Shown: positions 33,064-44,515 of the stretch, one piece after another
Layout of the letters: each line of letters begins with the position of its first letter
Numbering within the stretch: the stretch's first letter is position 1
DNA from: Glandiceps talaboti
Lineage: Eukaryota; Hemichordata; Enteropneusta; Spengelidae
Reading direction: 5' to 3'
DNA: 64,000 bases
Assembly: GCF_964340395.1 (NCBI RefSeq)
Contig: NC_135558.1
Location: 20,361,871 to 20,425,870, forward strand
The notes under the pieces: generated by a model
What the model was told of the DNA's origin: nothing
The model's input: the letters and a program-made list of their open reading frames with translations, nothing else
Databases searched by the model: none
Made by a program: the position numbers and the translations under genes

Positions 33064-33596
33064 TTCTATTATATTTTTTTTTTCATTTCTTTTCATTTTA
33101 CTCGAGATATGTTTGTATGATTATTTTTTTTATCGTTACGAGTCTTACGACAATGACGTGAACTGCTCGGGGTTGCGCCTCTTGTGACGAGCGCCATCTA
33201 CGACAAAAAGTAACATTAGGTATTTTATTTTATTTTTTCTTTTCTTTTCATTTTACTCGAGATATGTTTGTATGATTATTTTTCAACTTGTTCTGAGAGC
33301 AACGAACACCCTGAGCAACAAACCTGTAGCAACAACATACGACATACCATGAATACAGTATCTATCTGATACGGCGATCTATGTGTTCACTCACATATTA
33401 CGATTACAGTTTTAAGTCAGTACGAATAACTTCTCTCGCCATTTAAAAAAAAAATTACTGCCCCCAAAAATAGGGTTGGTCGGGTTATCGGAAAAAACAC
33501 ATTGTTTCTGTTTACTGGTAACTGTCTTTCAGTATTTTCTAGTGGGTATTAAACGAGTCGTTAGTATATAACCTTATAACTTTGCTGTAAGTACTT

Positions 33597-33716
33597 GCCT
33601 ACGGCCATACTACGTAGAAAACACCGGTTCTCGTCCGATCACCGAAGTTAAGCTGCGTCGGGCGTGGTTAGTACTTGGATGGGAGACCGCCTGGGAATAC
33701 CACGTGCCGTAGGCGT
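33597..33716 (+). rRNA. 5S rRNA: 5S rRNA, copy 53
   Basis: Identical to the reference. Last unit with the 21-bp insertion (33525-33545); promoter type A; 633 bp to the next gene. Spacer ends in CCATGAAAAC as before many zone III units, so the zone II/III junction lies in this spacer. Confidence 0.98.
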
Positions 33717-34229
33717 TTCTATTATATTTTTTTTTCATTTCTTTTCATTTTACTCGAGATATGTTTGTATGATTATTTTTTTTATCGTTACGAGTCTTAC
33801 GACAATGACGTGAACTGCTCGGGGTTGCGCCTCTTGTGACGAACGCCATCTACGACAAAAAGTAACATTAGGTATTTTATTTTATTTTTTCATTTCTTTT
33901 CATTTTACTCGAGATATGTTTGTATGATTATTTTTCAACTTGTTCTGAGAGCAACGAACACCCTGAGCAACAACCACCTGTAGCAACAACATACGACATA
34001 CCATGAAAACAGTATCTATCTGATACGGCGATCTATGTGTTCACTCACATATTACGATTACAGTTTTAAGTCAGTACGAATAACTTCTCTCGCCATTTAA
34101 AAAAAAAATTACTGCCCCCAAAAATAGGGTTGGTCGGGTTATCGGAAAAAACGCATTGTTTCTGTTTACTGGTAACTGGTATTAATCGAGTCGTTAGTAT
34201 ATAACCTTATAACTTTGCTGTAAGTACTT

Positions 34230-34349
34230 GCCTACGGCCATACTACGTAGAAAACACCGGTTCTCGTCCGATCACCGAAGTTAAGCTGCGTCGGGCGTGG
34301 TTAGTACTTGGATGGGAGACCGCCTGGGAATACCACGTGCCGTAGGCGT
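34230..34349 (+). rRNA. 5S rRNA: 5S rRNA, copy 54
   Basis: Identical to the reference. First unit with TTAATCGAG (A to T) upstream of a type A box and with the 7-bp insertion in module 1. 640 bp to the next gene. Confidence 0.98.
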
Positions 34350-34379
34350 TTCTATTATATATTTTTTTTCATTTCTTTT

Positions 34380-34386
34380 TTAATTT
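34380..34386 (+). repeat. 7-bp insertion TTAATTT in module 1, first of sixteen
   Basis: Module 1 reads CATTTCTTTT, TTAATTT, CATTTTACTCG. Present after genes 54, 56, 61, 62, 66, 68, 76, 78, 79, 80, 84, 86, 91, 93, 94 and 100. It goes with TTAATCGAG upstream of the same gene except at 62, 79 and 94. Confidence 0.9.
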
Positions 34387-34869
34387 CATTTTACTCGAGA
34401 TATGTTTGTATGATCATTTTTTTTATCGTTACGAGTCTTACGACAATGACGTGAACTGCTCGGGGTTGCGCATCTTGTGACGAGCGCCATCTACGACAAA
34501 AAGTAACATTAGGTATTTTATTTTTTTTTTCATTTCTTTTCATTTTACTCGAGATATATTTGTATGATTATTTTTCAACTTGTTCTGAGAGCAACGAACA
34601 CCCTGAGCAACAACCACCTGTAGCAACAACATACGACATACCATGAATACAGTATCTATCTGATACGGCGATCTATGTGTTCACTCACATATTACGATTA
34701 CAGTTTTAAGTCAGTACGAATAACTTCTCTCGCCATTTAAAAAAAAAATTACTGCCCCCAAAAATAGAGTTGGTCGGGTTATCGGAAAAAACGCATTGTT
34801 TCTGTTTACTGGTAACTGGTATTAAACGAGTCGTTAGTATATAACCTTATAACTTTGCTGTAAGTACTT

Positions 34870-34989
34870 GCCTACGGCCATACTACGTAGAAAACACCGG
34901 TTCTCGTCCGATCACCGAAGTTAAGCTGCGTCGGGCGTGGTTAGTACTTGGATGGGAGACCGCCTGGGAATACCACGTGCCGTAGGCGT
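34870..34989 (+). rRNA. 5S rRNA: 5S rRNA, copy 55
   Basis: Identical to the reference. Promoter type A; AATAGAGTTGG upstream (TAGAG marker, also before genes 62, 67, 75, 85, 92 and 94). 634 bp to the next gene. Confidence 0.98.
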
Positions 34990-35503
34990 TTCTATTATAT
35001 TTTTTTTTTCATTTCTTTTCATTTTACTCGAGATATGTTTGTATGATTATTTTTTTTATCGTTACGAGTCTTACGACAATGACGTGAACTGCTCGGGGTT
35101 GCGCCTCTTGTGACGAGCGCCATCTACGACAAAAAGTAACATTAGGTATTTTATTTTATTTTTTCATTTCTTTTCATTTTACTCGAGATATGTTTGTATG
35201 ATTATTTTTCAACTTGTTCTGAGAGCAACGAACACCCTGAGCAACAACCACCTGTAGCAACAACATACGACATACCGTGAATACAGTATCTATCTGATAC
35301 GGCGATCTATGTGTTCACTCACATATTACGATTACAGTTTTAAGTCAGTACGAATAACTTCTCTCGCCATTTAAAAAAAAAATTACTGCCCCCAAAAATA
35401 GGGTTGGTCGGGTTATCGGAAAAAACGCATTGTTTCTGTTTACTGGTAACTGGTATTAATCGAGTCGTTAGTATATAACCTTATAACTTTGCTGTAAGTA
35501 CTT

Positions 35504-35623
35504 GCCTACGGCCATACTACGTAGAAAACACCGGTTCTCGTCCGATCACCGAAGTTAAGCTGCGTCGGGCGTGGTTAGTACTTGGATGGGAGACCGCCTG
35601 GGAATACCACGTGCCGTAGGCGT
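35504..35623 (+). rRNA. 5S rRNA: 5S rRNA, copy 56
   Basis: Identical to the reference. ATCGAG type with the 7-bp insertion; 641 bp to the next gene. Confidence 0.98.
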
Positions 35624-36144
35624 TTCTATTATATATTTTTTTTTCATTTCTTTTTTAATTTCATTTTACTCGAGATATGTTTGTATGATCATTTTTTTTA
35701 TCGTTACGAGTCTTACGACAATGACGTGAACTGCTCGGGGTTGCGCATCTTGTGACGAGCGCCATCTACGACAAAAAGTAACATTAGGTATTTTATTTTT
35801 TTTTTCATTTCTTTTCATTTTACTCGAGATATATTTGTATGATTATTTTTCAACTTGTTCTGAGAGCAACGAACACCCTGAGCAACAACCACCTGTAGCA
35901 ACAACATACGACATACCATGAATACAGTATCTATCTGATACGGCGATCTATGTGTTCACTCACATATTACGATTACAGTTTTAAGTCAGTACGAATAACT
36001 TCTCTCGCCATTTAAAAAAAAAATTACTGCCCCCAAAAATAGGGTTGGTCGGGTTATCGGAAAAAACGCATTGTTTCTGTTTACTGGTAACTGGTATTAA
36101 ACGAGTCGTTAGTATATAACCTTATAACTTTGCTGTAAGTACTT

Positions 36145-36264
36145 GCCTACGGCCATACTACGTAGAAAACACCGGTTCTCGTCCGATCACCGAAGTTAAG
36201 CTGCGTCGGGCGTGGTTAGTACTTGGATGGGAGACCGCCTGGGAATACCACGTGCCGTAGGCGT
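36145..36264 (+). rRNA. 5S rRNA: 5S rRNA, copy 57
   Basis: Identical to the reference. Promoter type A; 633 bp to the next gene. Private TTTATCATTACG after module 1. Confidence 0.98.
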
Positions 36265-36777
36265 TTCTATTATATTTTTTTTTTCATTTCTTTTCATTTT
36301 ACTCGAGATATGTTTGTATGATTATTTTTTTTATCATTACGAGTCTTACGACAATGACGTGAACTGCTCGGGGTTGCGCCTCTTGTGACGAGCGCCATCT
36401 ACGACAAAAAGTAACATTAGGTATTTTATTTTTTTTTTCATTTCTTTTCATTTTACTCGAGATATGTTTGTATGATTATTTTTCAACTTGTTCTGAGAGC
36501 AACGAACACCCTGAGCAACAACCACCTGTAGCAACAACATACGACATACCGTGAATACAGTATCTATCTGATACGGCGATCTATGTGTTCACTCACATAT
36601 TACGATTACAGTTTTAAGTCAGTACGAATAACTTCTCTCGCCATTTAAAAAAAAAATTACTGCCCCCAAAAATAGGGTTGGTCGGGTTATCGGAAAAAAC
36701 GCATTGTTTCTGTTTACTGGTAACTGGTATTAAACGAGTCGTTAGTGTATAACCTTATAACTTTGCTGTAAGTACTT

Positions 36778-36897
36778 GCCTACGGCCATACTACGTAGAA
36801 AACACCGGTTCTCGTCCGATCACCGAAGTTAAGCTGCGTCGGGCGTGGTTAGTACTTGGATGGGAGACCGCCTGGGAATACCACGTGCCGTAGGCGT
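36778..36897 (+). rRNA. 5S rRNA: 5S rRNA, copy 58
   Basis: Identical to the reference. Promoter type G; 635 bp to the next gene. ACATTAGTTATTT replaces ACATTAGGTATTT, a marker shared with copies 64, 71, 81, 88 and 96, each followed by a GT unit. Confidence 0.98.
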
Positions 36898-37378
36898 TTC
36901 TATTATATTTTTTTTTTCATTTCTTTTCATTTTACTCGAGATATGTTTGTATGATTATTTTTTTTATCGTTACGAGTCTTACGACAATGACGTGAACTGC
37001 TCGGGGTTGCGCCTCTTGTGACGAGCGCCATCTACGACAAAAAGTAACATTAGTTATTTTTTTTTTTTTTTCATTTCTTTTCATTTTACTCGAGATATGT
37101 TTGTATGATTATTTTTCAACTTGTTCTGAGAGCAACGAACACCCTGAGCAACAACCACCTGTAGCAACAACATACGACATACCGTGAATACAGTATCTAT
37201 CTGATACGGCGATCTATGTGTTCACTCACATATTACGATTACAGTTTTAAGTCAGTACGAATAACTTCTCTCGCCATTTAAAAAAAAAATTACTGCCCCC
37301 AAAAATAGGGTTGGTCGGGTTATCGGAAAAAACGCATTGTTTCTGTTTACTGGTAACTGGTATTAAACGAGTCGTTAG

Positions 37379-37387
37379 TGTATATAA
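37379..37387 (+). promoter_or_regulatory. TATA-like box, type GT (TGTATATAA), representative at copy 59
   Basis: A 2-bp TA gain relative to type G restores TATATAA at -32 to -26, with TG kept just upstream. It occurs only in zone III, before genes 59, 60, 65, 72, 74, 82, 83, 89, 90, 97, 98 and 99. It most simply arose once from a type G unit and then spread. Confidence 0.6.
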
Positions 37388-37412
37388 CCTTATAACTTTG
37401 CTGTAAGTACTT

Positions 37413-37532
37413 GCCTACGGCCATACTACGTAGAAAACACCGGTTCTCGTCCGATCACCGAAGTTAAGCTGCGTCGGGCGTGGTTAGTACTTGGATGGGA
37501 GACCGCCTGGGAATACCACGTGCCGTAGGCGT
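37413..37532 (+). rRNA. 5S rRNA: 5S rRNA, copy 59
   Basis: Identical to the reference. First GT promoter; 636 bp to the next gene. Spacer GATCAT/GCCTCT/GAGCGCC/CCGTGAATAC. Confidence 0.98.
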
Positions 37533-38048
37533 TTCTATTATATTTTTTTTTTCATTTCTTTTCATTTTACTCGAGATATGTTTGTATGATCATTTTTTTT
37601 ATCGTTACGAGTCTTACGACAATGACGTGAACTGCTCGGGGTTGCGCCTCTTGTGACGAGCGCCATCTACGACAAAAAGTAACATTAGGTATTTTATTTT
37701 ATTTTTTCATTTCTTTTCATTTTACTCGAGATATGTTTGTATGATTATTTTTCAACTTGTTCTGAGAGCAACGAACACCCTGAGCAACAACCACCTGTAG
37801 CAACAACATACGACATACCGTGAATACAGTATCTATCTGATACGGCGATCTATGTGTTCACTCACATATTACGATTACAGTTTTAAGTCAGTACGAATAA
37901 CTTCTCTCGCCATTTAAAAAAAAAATTACTGCCCCCAAAAATAGGGTTGGTCGGGTTATCGGAAAAAACGCATTGTTTCTGTTTACTGGTAACTGGTATT
38001 AAACGAGTCGTTAGTGTATATAACCTTATAACTTTGCTGTAAGTACTT

Positions 38049-38168
38049 GCCTACGGCCATACTACGTAGAAAACACCGGTTCTCGTCCGATCACCGAAGT
38101 TAAGCTGCGTCGGGCGTGGTTAGTACTTGGATGGGAGACCGCCTGGGAATACCACGTGCCGTAGGCGT
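38049..38168 (+). rRNA. 5S rRNA: 5S rRNA, copy 60
   Basis: Identical to the reference. Promoter type GT; 618 bp to the next gene, the shortest interval, because of a 13-bp deletion at about 38291. Confidence 0.98.
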
Positions 38169-38290
38169 TTCTATTATATTTTTTTTTCATTTCTTTTCAT
38201 TTTACTCGAGATATGTTTGTATGATCATTTTTTTTATCGTTACGAGTCTTACGACAATGACGTGAACTGCTCGGGGTTGCGCCTCTTGTG

Positions 38291-38294
38291 ACGA
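38291..38294 (+). other. Junction of a 13-bp spacer deletion between ACGA repeats
   Basis: Normal units read GTGACGAGCGCCATCTACGACAAA in this place, given here as ACGA, GCGCCATCT, ACGA. One ACGA and the 9 bp between are gone, leaving GTGACGACAAA. The deletion removes the GCGCCATCT core of the GC-richer block, and the array has no other such case. Confidence 0.9.
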
Positions 38295-38666
38295 CAAAAA
38301 GTAACATTAGGTATTTTATATTTTTTTTCATTTCTTTTCATTTTACTCGAGATATATTTGTATGATTATTTTTCAACTTGTTCTGAGAGCAACGAACACC
38401 CTGAGCAACAACCACCTGTAGCAACAACATACGACATACCATGAAAACAGTATCTATCTGATACGGCGATCTATGTGTTCACTCACATATTACGATTACA
38501 GTTTTAAGTCAGTACGAATAACTTCTCTCGCCATTTAAAAAAAAATTACTGCCCCCAAAAATGGGGTTGGTCGGGTTATCGGAAAAAACGCATTGTTTCT
38601 GTTTACTGGTAACTGGTATTAATCGAGTCGTTAGTATATAACCTTATAACTTTGCTGTAAGTACTT

Positions 38667-38786
38667 GCCTACGGCCATACTACGTAGAAAACACCGGTTC
38701 TCGTCCGATCACCGAAGTTAAGCTGCGTCGGGCGTGGTTAGTACTTGGATGGGAGACCGCCTGGGAATACCACGTGCCGTAGGCGT
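38667..38786 (+). rRNA. 5S rRNA: 5S rRNA, copy 61
   Basis: Identical to the reference. ATCGAG type with the 7-bp insertion; ATGGGGTTGG upstream is private and the A tract is one base shorter. 641 bp to the next gene. Confidence 0.98.
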
Positions 38787-39307
38787 TTCTATTATATATT
38801 TTTTTTTCATTTCTTTTTTAATTTCATTTTACTCGAGATATGTTTGTATGATCATTTTTTTTATCGTTACGAGTCTTACGACAATGACGTGAACTGCTCG
38901 GGGTTGCGCATCTTGTGACGAGCGCCATCTACGACAAAAAGTAACATTAGGTATTTTATTTTTTTTTTCATTTCTTTTCATTTTACTCGAGATATATTTG
39001 TATGATTATTTTTCAACTTGTTCTGAGAGCAACGAACACCCTGAGCAACAACCACCTGTAGCAACAACATACGACATACCATGAATACAGTATCTATCTG
39101 ATACGGCGATCTATGTGTTCACTCACATATTACGATTACAGTTTTAAGTCAGTACGAATAACTTCTCTCGCCATTTAAAAAAAAAATTACTGCCCCCAAA
39201 AATAGAGTTGGTCGGGTTATCGGAAAAAACGCATTGTTTCTGTTTACTGGTAACTGGTATTAAACGAGTCGTTAGTATATAACCTTATAACTTTGCTGTA
39301 AGTACTT

Positions 39308-39427
39308 GCCTACGGCCATACTACGTAGAAAACACCGGTTCTCGTCCGATCACCGAAGTTAAGCTGCGTCGGGCGTGGTTAGTACTTGGATGGGAGACCG
39401 CCTGGGAATACCACGTGCCGTAGGCGT
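39308..39427 (+). rRNA. 5S rRNA: 5S rRNA, copy 62 (hybrid unit)
   Basis: Identical to the reference. Upstream it is a TAGAG unit with TTAAACGAG; downstream it has the 7-bp insertion of an ATCGAG unit. A crossover between these markers, within about 230 bp around the gene, removed one unit. 639 bp to the next gene. Confidence 0.98.
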
Positions 39428-39946
39428 TTCTATTATATATTTTTTTTCATTTCTTTTTTAATTTCATTTTACTCGAGATATGTTTGTATGATCATTTTTT
39501 TTATCGTTACGAGTCTTACGACAATGACGTGAACTGCTCGGGGTTGCGCATCTTGTGACGAGCGCCATCTACGACAAAAAGTAACATTAGGTATTTTATT
39601 TTTTTTTTCATTTCTTTTCATTTTACTCGAGATATATTTGTATGATTATTTTTCAACTTGTTCTGAGAGCAACGAACACCCTGAGCAACAACCACCTGTA
39701 GCAACAACATACGACATACCATGAATACAGTATCTATCTGATACGGCGATCTATGTGTTCACTCACATATTACGATTACAGTTTTAAGTCAGTACGAATA
39801 ACTTCTCTCGCCATTTAAAAAAAAATTACTGCCCCCAAAAATAGGGTTGGTCGGGTTATCGGAAAAAACGCATTGTTTCTGTTTACTGGTAACTGGTATT
39901 AAACGAGTCGTTAGTATATAACCTTATAACTTTGCTGTAAGTACTT

Positions 39947-40066
39947 GCCTACGGCCATACTACGTAGAAAACACCGGTTCTCGTCCGATCACCGAAGTTA
40001 AGCTGCGTCGGGCGTGGTTAGTACTTGGATGGGAGACCGCCTGGGAATACCACGTGCCGTAGGCGT
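39947..40066 (+). rRNA. 5S rRNA: 5S rRNA, copy 63
   Basis: Identical to the reference. Promoter type A; 633 bp to the next gene. The linker before module 2 is a long T-run after GGTA. Confidence 0.98.
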
Positions 40067-40579
40067 TTCTATTATATTTTTTTTTTCATTTCTTTTCATT
40101 TTACTCGAGATATGTTTGTATGATTATTTTTTTTATCGTTACGAGTCTTACGACAATGACGTGAACTGCTCGGGGTTGCGCCTCTTGTGACGAGCGCCAT
40201 CTACGACAAAAAGTAACATTAGGTATTTTTTTTTTTTTTTCATTTCTTTTCATTTTACTCGAGATATGTTTGTATGATTATTTTTCAACTTGTTCTGAGA
40301 GCAACGAACACCCTGAGCAACAACCACCTGTAGCAACAACATACGACATACCGTGAATACAGTATCTATCTGATACGGCGATCTATGTGTTCACTCACAT
40401 ATTACGATTACAGTTTTAAGTCAGTACGAATAACTTCTCTCGCCATTTAAAAAAAAAATTACTGCCCCCAAAAATAGGGTTGGTCGGGTTATCGGAAAAA
40501 ACGCATTGTTTCTGTTTACTGGTAACTGGTATTAAACGAGTCGTTAGTGTATAACCTTATAACTTTGCTGTAAGTACTT

Positions 40580-40699
40580 GCCTACGGCCATACTACGTAG
40601 AAAACACCGGTTCTCGTCCGATCACCGAAGTTAAGCTGCGTCGGGCGTGGTTAGTACTTGGATGGGAGACCGCCTGGGAATACCACGTGCCGTAGGCGT
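40580..40699 (+). rRNA. 5S rRNA: 5S rRNA, copy 64
   Basis: Identical to the reference. Promoter type G with the TTAGTTATT marker; 635 bp to the next gene. Confidence 0.98.
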
Positions 40700-41214
40700 T
40701 TCTATTATATTTTTTTTTTCATTTCTTTTCATTTTACTCGAGATATGTTTGTATGATTATTTTTTTTATCGTTACGAGTCTTACGACAATGACGTGAACT
40801 GCTCGGGGTTGCGCCTCTTGTGACGAGCGCCATCTACGACAAAAAGTAACATTAGTTATTTTTTTTTTTTTTTCATTTCTTTTCATTTTACTCGAGATAT
40901 GTTTGTATGATTATTTTTCAACTTGTTCTGAGAGCAACGAACACCCTGAGCAACAACCACCTGTAGCAACAACATACGACATACCGTGAATACAGTATCT
41001 ATCTGATACGGCGATCTATGTGTTCACTCACATATTACGATTACAGTTTTAAGTCAGTACGAATAACTTCTCTCGCCATTTAAAAAAAAAATTACTGCCC
41101 CCAAAAATAGGGTTGGTCGGGTTATCGGAAAAAACGCATTGTTTCTGTTTACTGGTAACTGGTATTAAACGAGTCGTTAGTGTATATAACCTTATAACTT
41201 TGCTGTAAGTACTT

Positions 41215-41334
41215 GCCTACGGCCATACTACGTAGAAAACACCGGTTCTCGTCCGATCACCGAAGTTAAGCTGCGTCGGGCGTGGTTAGTACTTGGATGG
41301 GAGACCGCCTGGGAATACCACGTGCCGTAGGCGT
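41215..41334 (+). rRNA. 5S rRNA: 5S rRNA, copy 65
   Basis: Identical to the reference. Promoter type GT; 633 bp to the next gene. Only one GT unit here instead of two. Confidence 0.98.
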
Positions 41335-41847
41335 TTCTATTATATTTTTTTTTTCATTTCTTTTCATTTTACTCGAGATATGTTTGTATGATCATTTTTT
41401 TTATCGTTACGAGTCTTACGACAATGACGTGAACTGCTCGGGGTTGCGCCTCTTGTGACGAGCGCCATCTACGACAAAAAGTAACATTAGGTATTTTATT
41501 TTATTTTTTCATTTCTTTTCATTTTACTCGAGATATGTTTGTATGATTATTTTTCAACTTGTTCTGAGAGCAACGAACACCCTGAGCAACAACCACCTGT
41601 AGCAACAACATACGACATACCGTGAATACAGTATCTATCTGATACGGCGATCTATGTGTTCACTCACATATTACGATTACAGTTTTAAGTCAGTACGAAT
41701 AACTTCTCTCGCCATTTAAAAAAAAATTACTGCCCCCAAAAATAGGGTTGGTCGGGTTATCGGAAAAAACGCATTGTTTCTGTTTACTGGTAACTGGTAT
41801 TAATCGAGTCGTTAGTATATAACCTTATAACTTTGCTGTAAGTACTT

Positions 41848-41967
41848 GCCTACGGCCATACTACGTAGAAAACACCGGTTCTCGTCCGATCACCGAAGTT
41901 AAGCTGCGTCGGGCGTGGTTAGTACTTGGATGGGAGACCGCCTGGGAATACCACGTGCCGTAGGCGT
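41848..41967 (+). rRNA. 5S rRNA: 5S rRNA, copy 66
   Basis: Identical to the reference. ATCGAG type with the 7-bp insertion; 641 bp to the next gene; A tract one base shorter upstream. Confidence 0.98.
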
Positions 41968-42488
41968 TTCTATTATATATTTTTTTTTCATTTCTTTTTT
42001 AATTTCATTTTACTCGAGATATGTTTGTATGATCATTTTTTTTATCGTTACGAGTCTTACGACAATGACGTGAACTGCTCGGGGTTGCGCATCTTGTGAC
42101 GAGCGCCATCTACGACAAAAAGTAACATTAGGTATTTTATTTTTTTTTTCATTTCTTTTCATTTTACTCGAGATATATTTGTATGATTATTTTTCAACTT
42201 GTTCTGAGAGCAACGAACACCCTGAGCAACAACCACCTGTAGCAACAACATACGACATACCATGAATACAGTATCTATCTGATACGGCGATCTATGTGTT
42301 CACTCACATATTACGATTACAGTTTTAAGTCAGTACGAATAACTTCTCTCGCCATTTAAAAAAAAAATTACTGCCCCCAAAAATAGAGTTGGTCGGGTTA
42401 TCGGAAAAAACGCATTGTTTCTGTTTACTGGTAACTGGTATTAAACGAGTCGTTAGTATATAACCTTATAACTTTGCTGTAAGTACTT

Positions 42489-42608
42489 GCCTACGGCCAT
42501 ACTACGTAGAAAACACCGGTTCTCGTCCGATCACCGAAGTTAAGCTGCGTCGGGCGTGGTTAGTACTTGGATGGGAGACCGCCTGGGAATACCACGTGCC
42601 GTAGGCGT
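42489..42608 (+). rRNA. 5S rRNA: 5S rRNA, copy 67
   Basis: Identical to the reference. Promoter type A with the TAGAG marker; 634 bp to the next gene. Confidence 0.98.
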
Positions 42609-43122
42609 TTCTATTATATTTTTTTTTTCATTTCTTTTCATTTTACTCGAGATATGTTTGTATGATTATTTTTTTTATCGTTACGAGTCTTACGACAATG
42701 ACGTGAACTGCTCGGGGTTGCGCCTCTTGTGACGAGCGCCATCTACGACAAAAAGTAACATTAGGTATTTTATTTTATTTTTTCATTTCTTTTCATTTTA
42801 CTCGAGATATGTTTGTATGATTATTTTTCAACTTGTTCTGAGAGCAACGAACACCCTGAGCAACAACCACCTGTAGCAACAACATACGACATACCGTGAA
42901 TACAGTATCTATCTGATACGGCGATCTATGTGTTCACTCACATATTACGATTACAGTTTTAAGTCAGTACGAATAACTTCTCTCGCCATTTAAAAAAAAA
43001 ATTACTGCCCCCAAAAATAGGGTTGGTCGGGTTATCGGAAAAAACGCATTGTTTCTGTTTACTGGTAACTGGTATTAATCGAGTCGTTAGTATATAACCT
43101 TATAACTTTGCTGTAAGTACTT

Positions 43123-43242
43123 GCCTACGGCCATACTACGTAGAAAACACCGGTTCTCGTCCGATCACCGAAGTTAAGCTGCGTCGGGCGTGGTTAGTAC
43201 TTGGATGGGAGACCGCCTGGGAATACCACGTGCCGTAGGCGT
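43123..43242 (+). rRNA. 5S rRNA: 5S rRNA, copy 68
   Basis: Identical to the reference. ATCGAG type with the 7-bp insertion; 640 bp to the next gene. Confidence 0.98.
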
Positions 43243-43762
43243 TTCTATTATATATTTTTTTTCATTTCTTTTTTAATTTCATTTTACTCGAGATATGTTT
43301 GTATGATCATTTTTTTTATCGTTACGAGTCTTACGACAATGACGTGAACTGCTCGGGGTTGCGCATCTTGTGACGAGCGCCATCTACGACAAAAAGTAAC
43401 ATTAGGTATTTTATTTTATTTTTCATTTCTTTTCATTTTACTCGAGATATATTTGTATGATTATTTTTCAACTTGTTCTGAGAGCAACGAACACCCTGAG
43501 CAACAACCACCTGTAGCAACAACATACGACATACCATGAATACAGTATCTATCTGATACGGCGATCTATGTGTTCACTCACATATTACGATTACAGTTTT
43601 AAGTCAGTACGAATAACTTCTCTCGCCATTTAAAAAAAAAATTACTGCCCCCAAAAATAGGGTTGGTCGGGTTATCGGAAAAAACGCATTGTTTCTGTTT
43701 ACTGGTAACTGGTATTAAACGAGTCGTTAGTATATAACCTTATAACTTTGCTGTAAGTACAT

Positions 43763-43882
43763 GCCTACGTCCATACTACGTAGAAAACACCGGTTCTCGT
43801 CCGATCACCGAAGTTAAGCTGCGTCGGGCGTGGTTAGTACTTGGATGGGAGACCGCCTGGGAATACCACGTGCCGTAGGCGT
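43763..43882 (+). rRNA. 5S rRNA: 5S rRNA, copy 69 (G8T)
   Basis: G to T at base 8 (GCCTACGTCC) breaks the pair G8-C111 near the inner end of helix I. The flank has T to A at -3 (GTACATG), and the same unit has CAATGTCGTG in the spacer. Three private changes in one unit make it the most diverged after copy 79. The control region is intact, so it may be transcribed. Promoter type A; 633 bp to the next gene. Confidence 0.93.
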
Positions 43883-44395
43883 TTCTATTATATTTTTTTT
43901 TTCATTTCTTTTCATTTTACTCGAGATATGTTTGTATGATTATTTTTTTTATCGTTACGAGTCTTACGACAATGTCGTGAACTGCTCGGGGTTGCGCCTC
44001 TTGTGACGAGCGCCATCTACGACAAAAAGTAACATTAGGTATTTTATTTTTTTTTTCATTTCTTTTCATTTTACTCGAGATATGTTTGTATGATTATTTT
44101 TCAACTTGTTCTGAGAGCAACGAACACCCTGAGCAACAACCACCTGTAGCAACAACATACGACATACCGTGAATACAGTATCTATCTGATACGGCGATCT
44201 ATGTGTTCACTCACATATTACGATTACAGTTTTAAGTCAGTACGAATAACTTCTCTCGCCATTTAAAAAAAAAATTACTGCCCCCAAAAATAGGGTTGGT
44301 CGGGTTATCGGAAAAAACGCATTGTTTCTGTTTACTGGTAACTGGTATTAAACGAGTCGTTAGTGTATAACCTTATAACTTTGCTGTAAGTACTT

Positions 44396-44515
44396 GCCTA
44401 CGGCCATACTACGTAGAAAACACCGGTTCTCGTCCGATCACCGAAGTTAAGCTGCGTCGGGCGTGGTTAGTACTTGGATGGGAGACCGCCTGGGAATACC
44501 ACGTGCCGTAGGCGT
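44396..44515 (+). rRNA. 5S rRNA: 5S rRNA, copy 70
   Basis: Identical to the reference. Promoter type G without the TTAGTTATT marker; an extra G unit in the seven-unit order. 633 bp to the next gene. Confidence 0.98.

Larger units (their letters stand above)
34230..38666 (+). repeat. Seven-unit higher-order repeat of zone III, first period
   Basis: Genes 54-60 in the order: ATCGAG unit, TAGAG unit, ATCGAG unit, plain A, G with TTAGTTATT, GT, GT. The same order recurs in genes 84-90 (53301-57752). Genes 61-83 and 91-99 show the order with losses and gains of single units. The period is about 4.44-4.45 kb. Confidence 0.8.
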
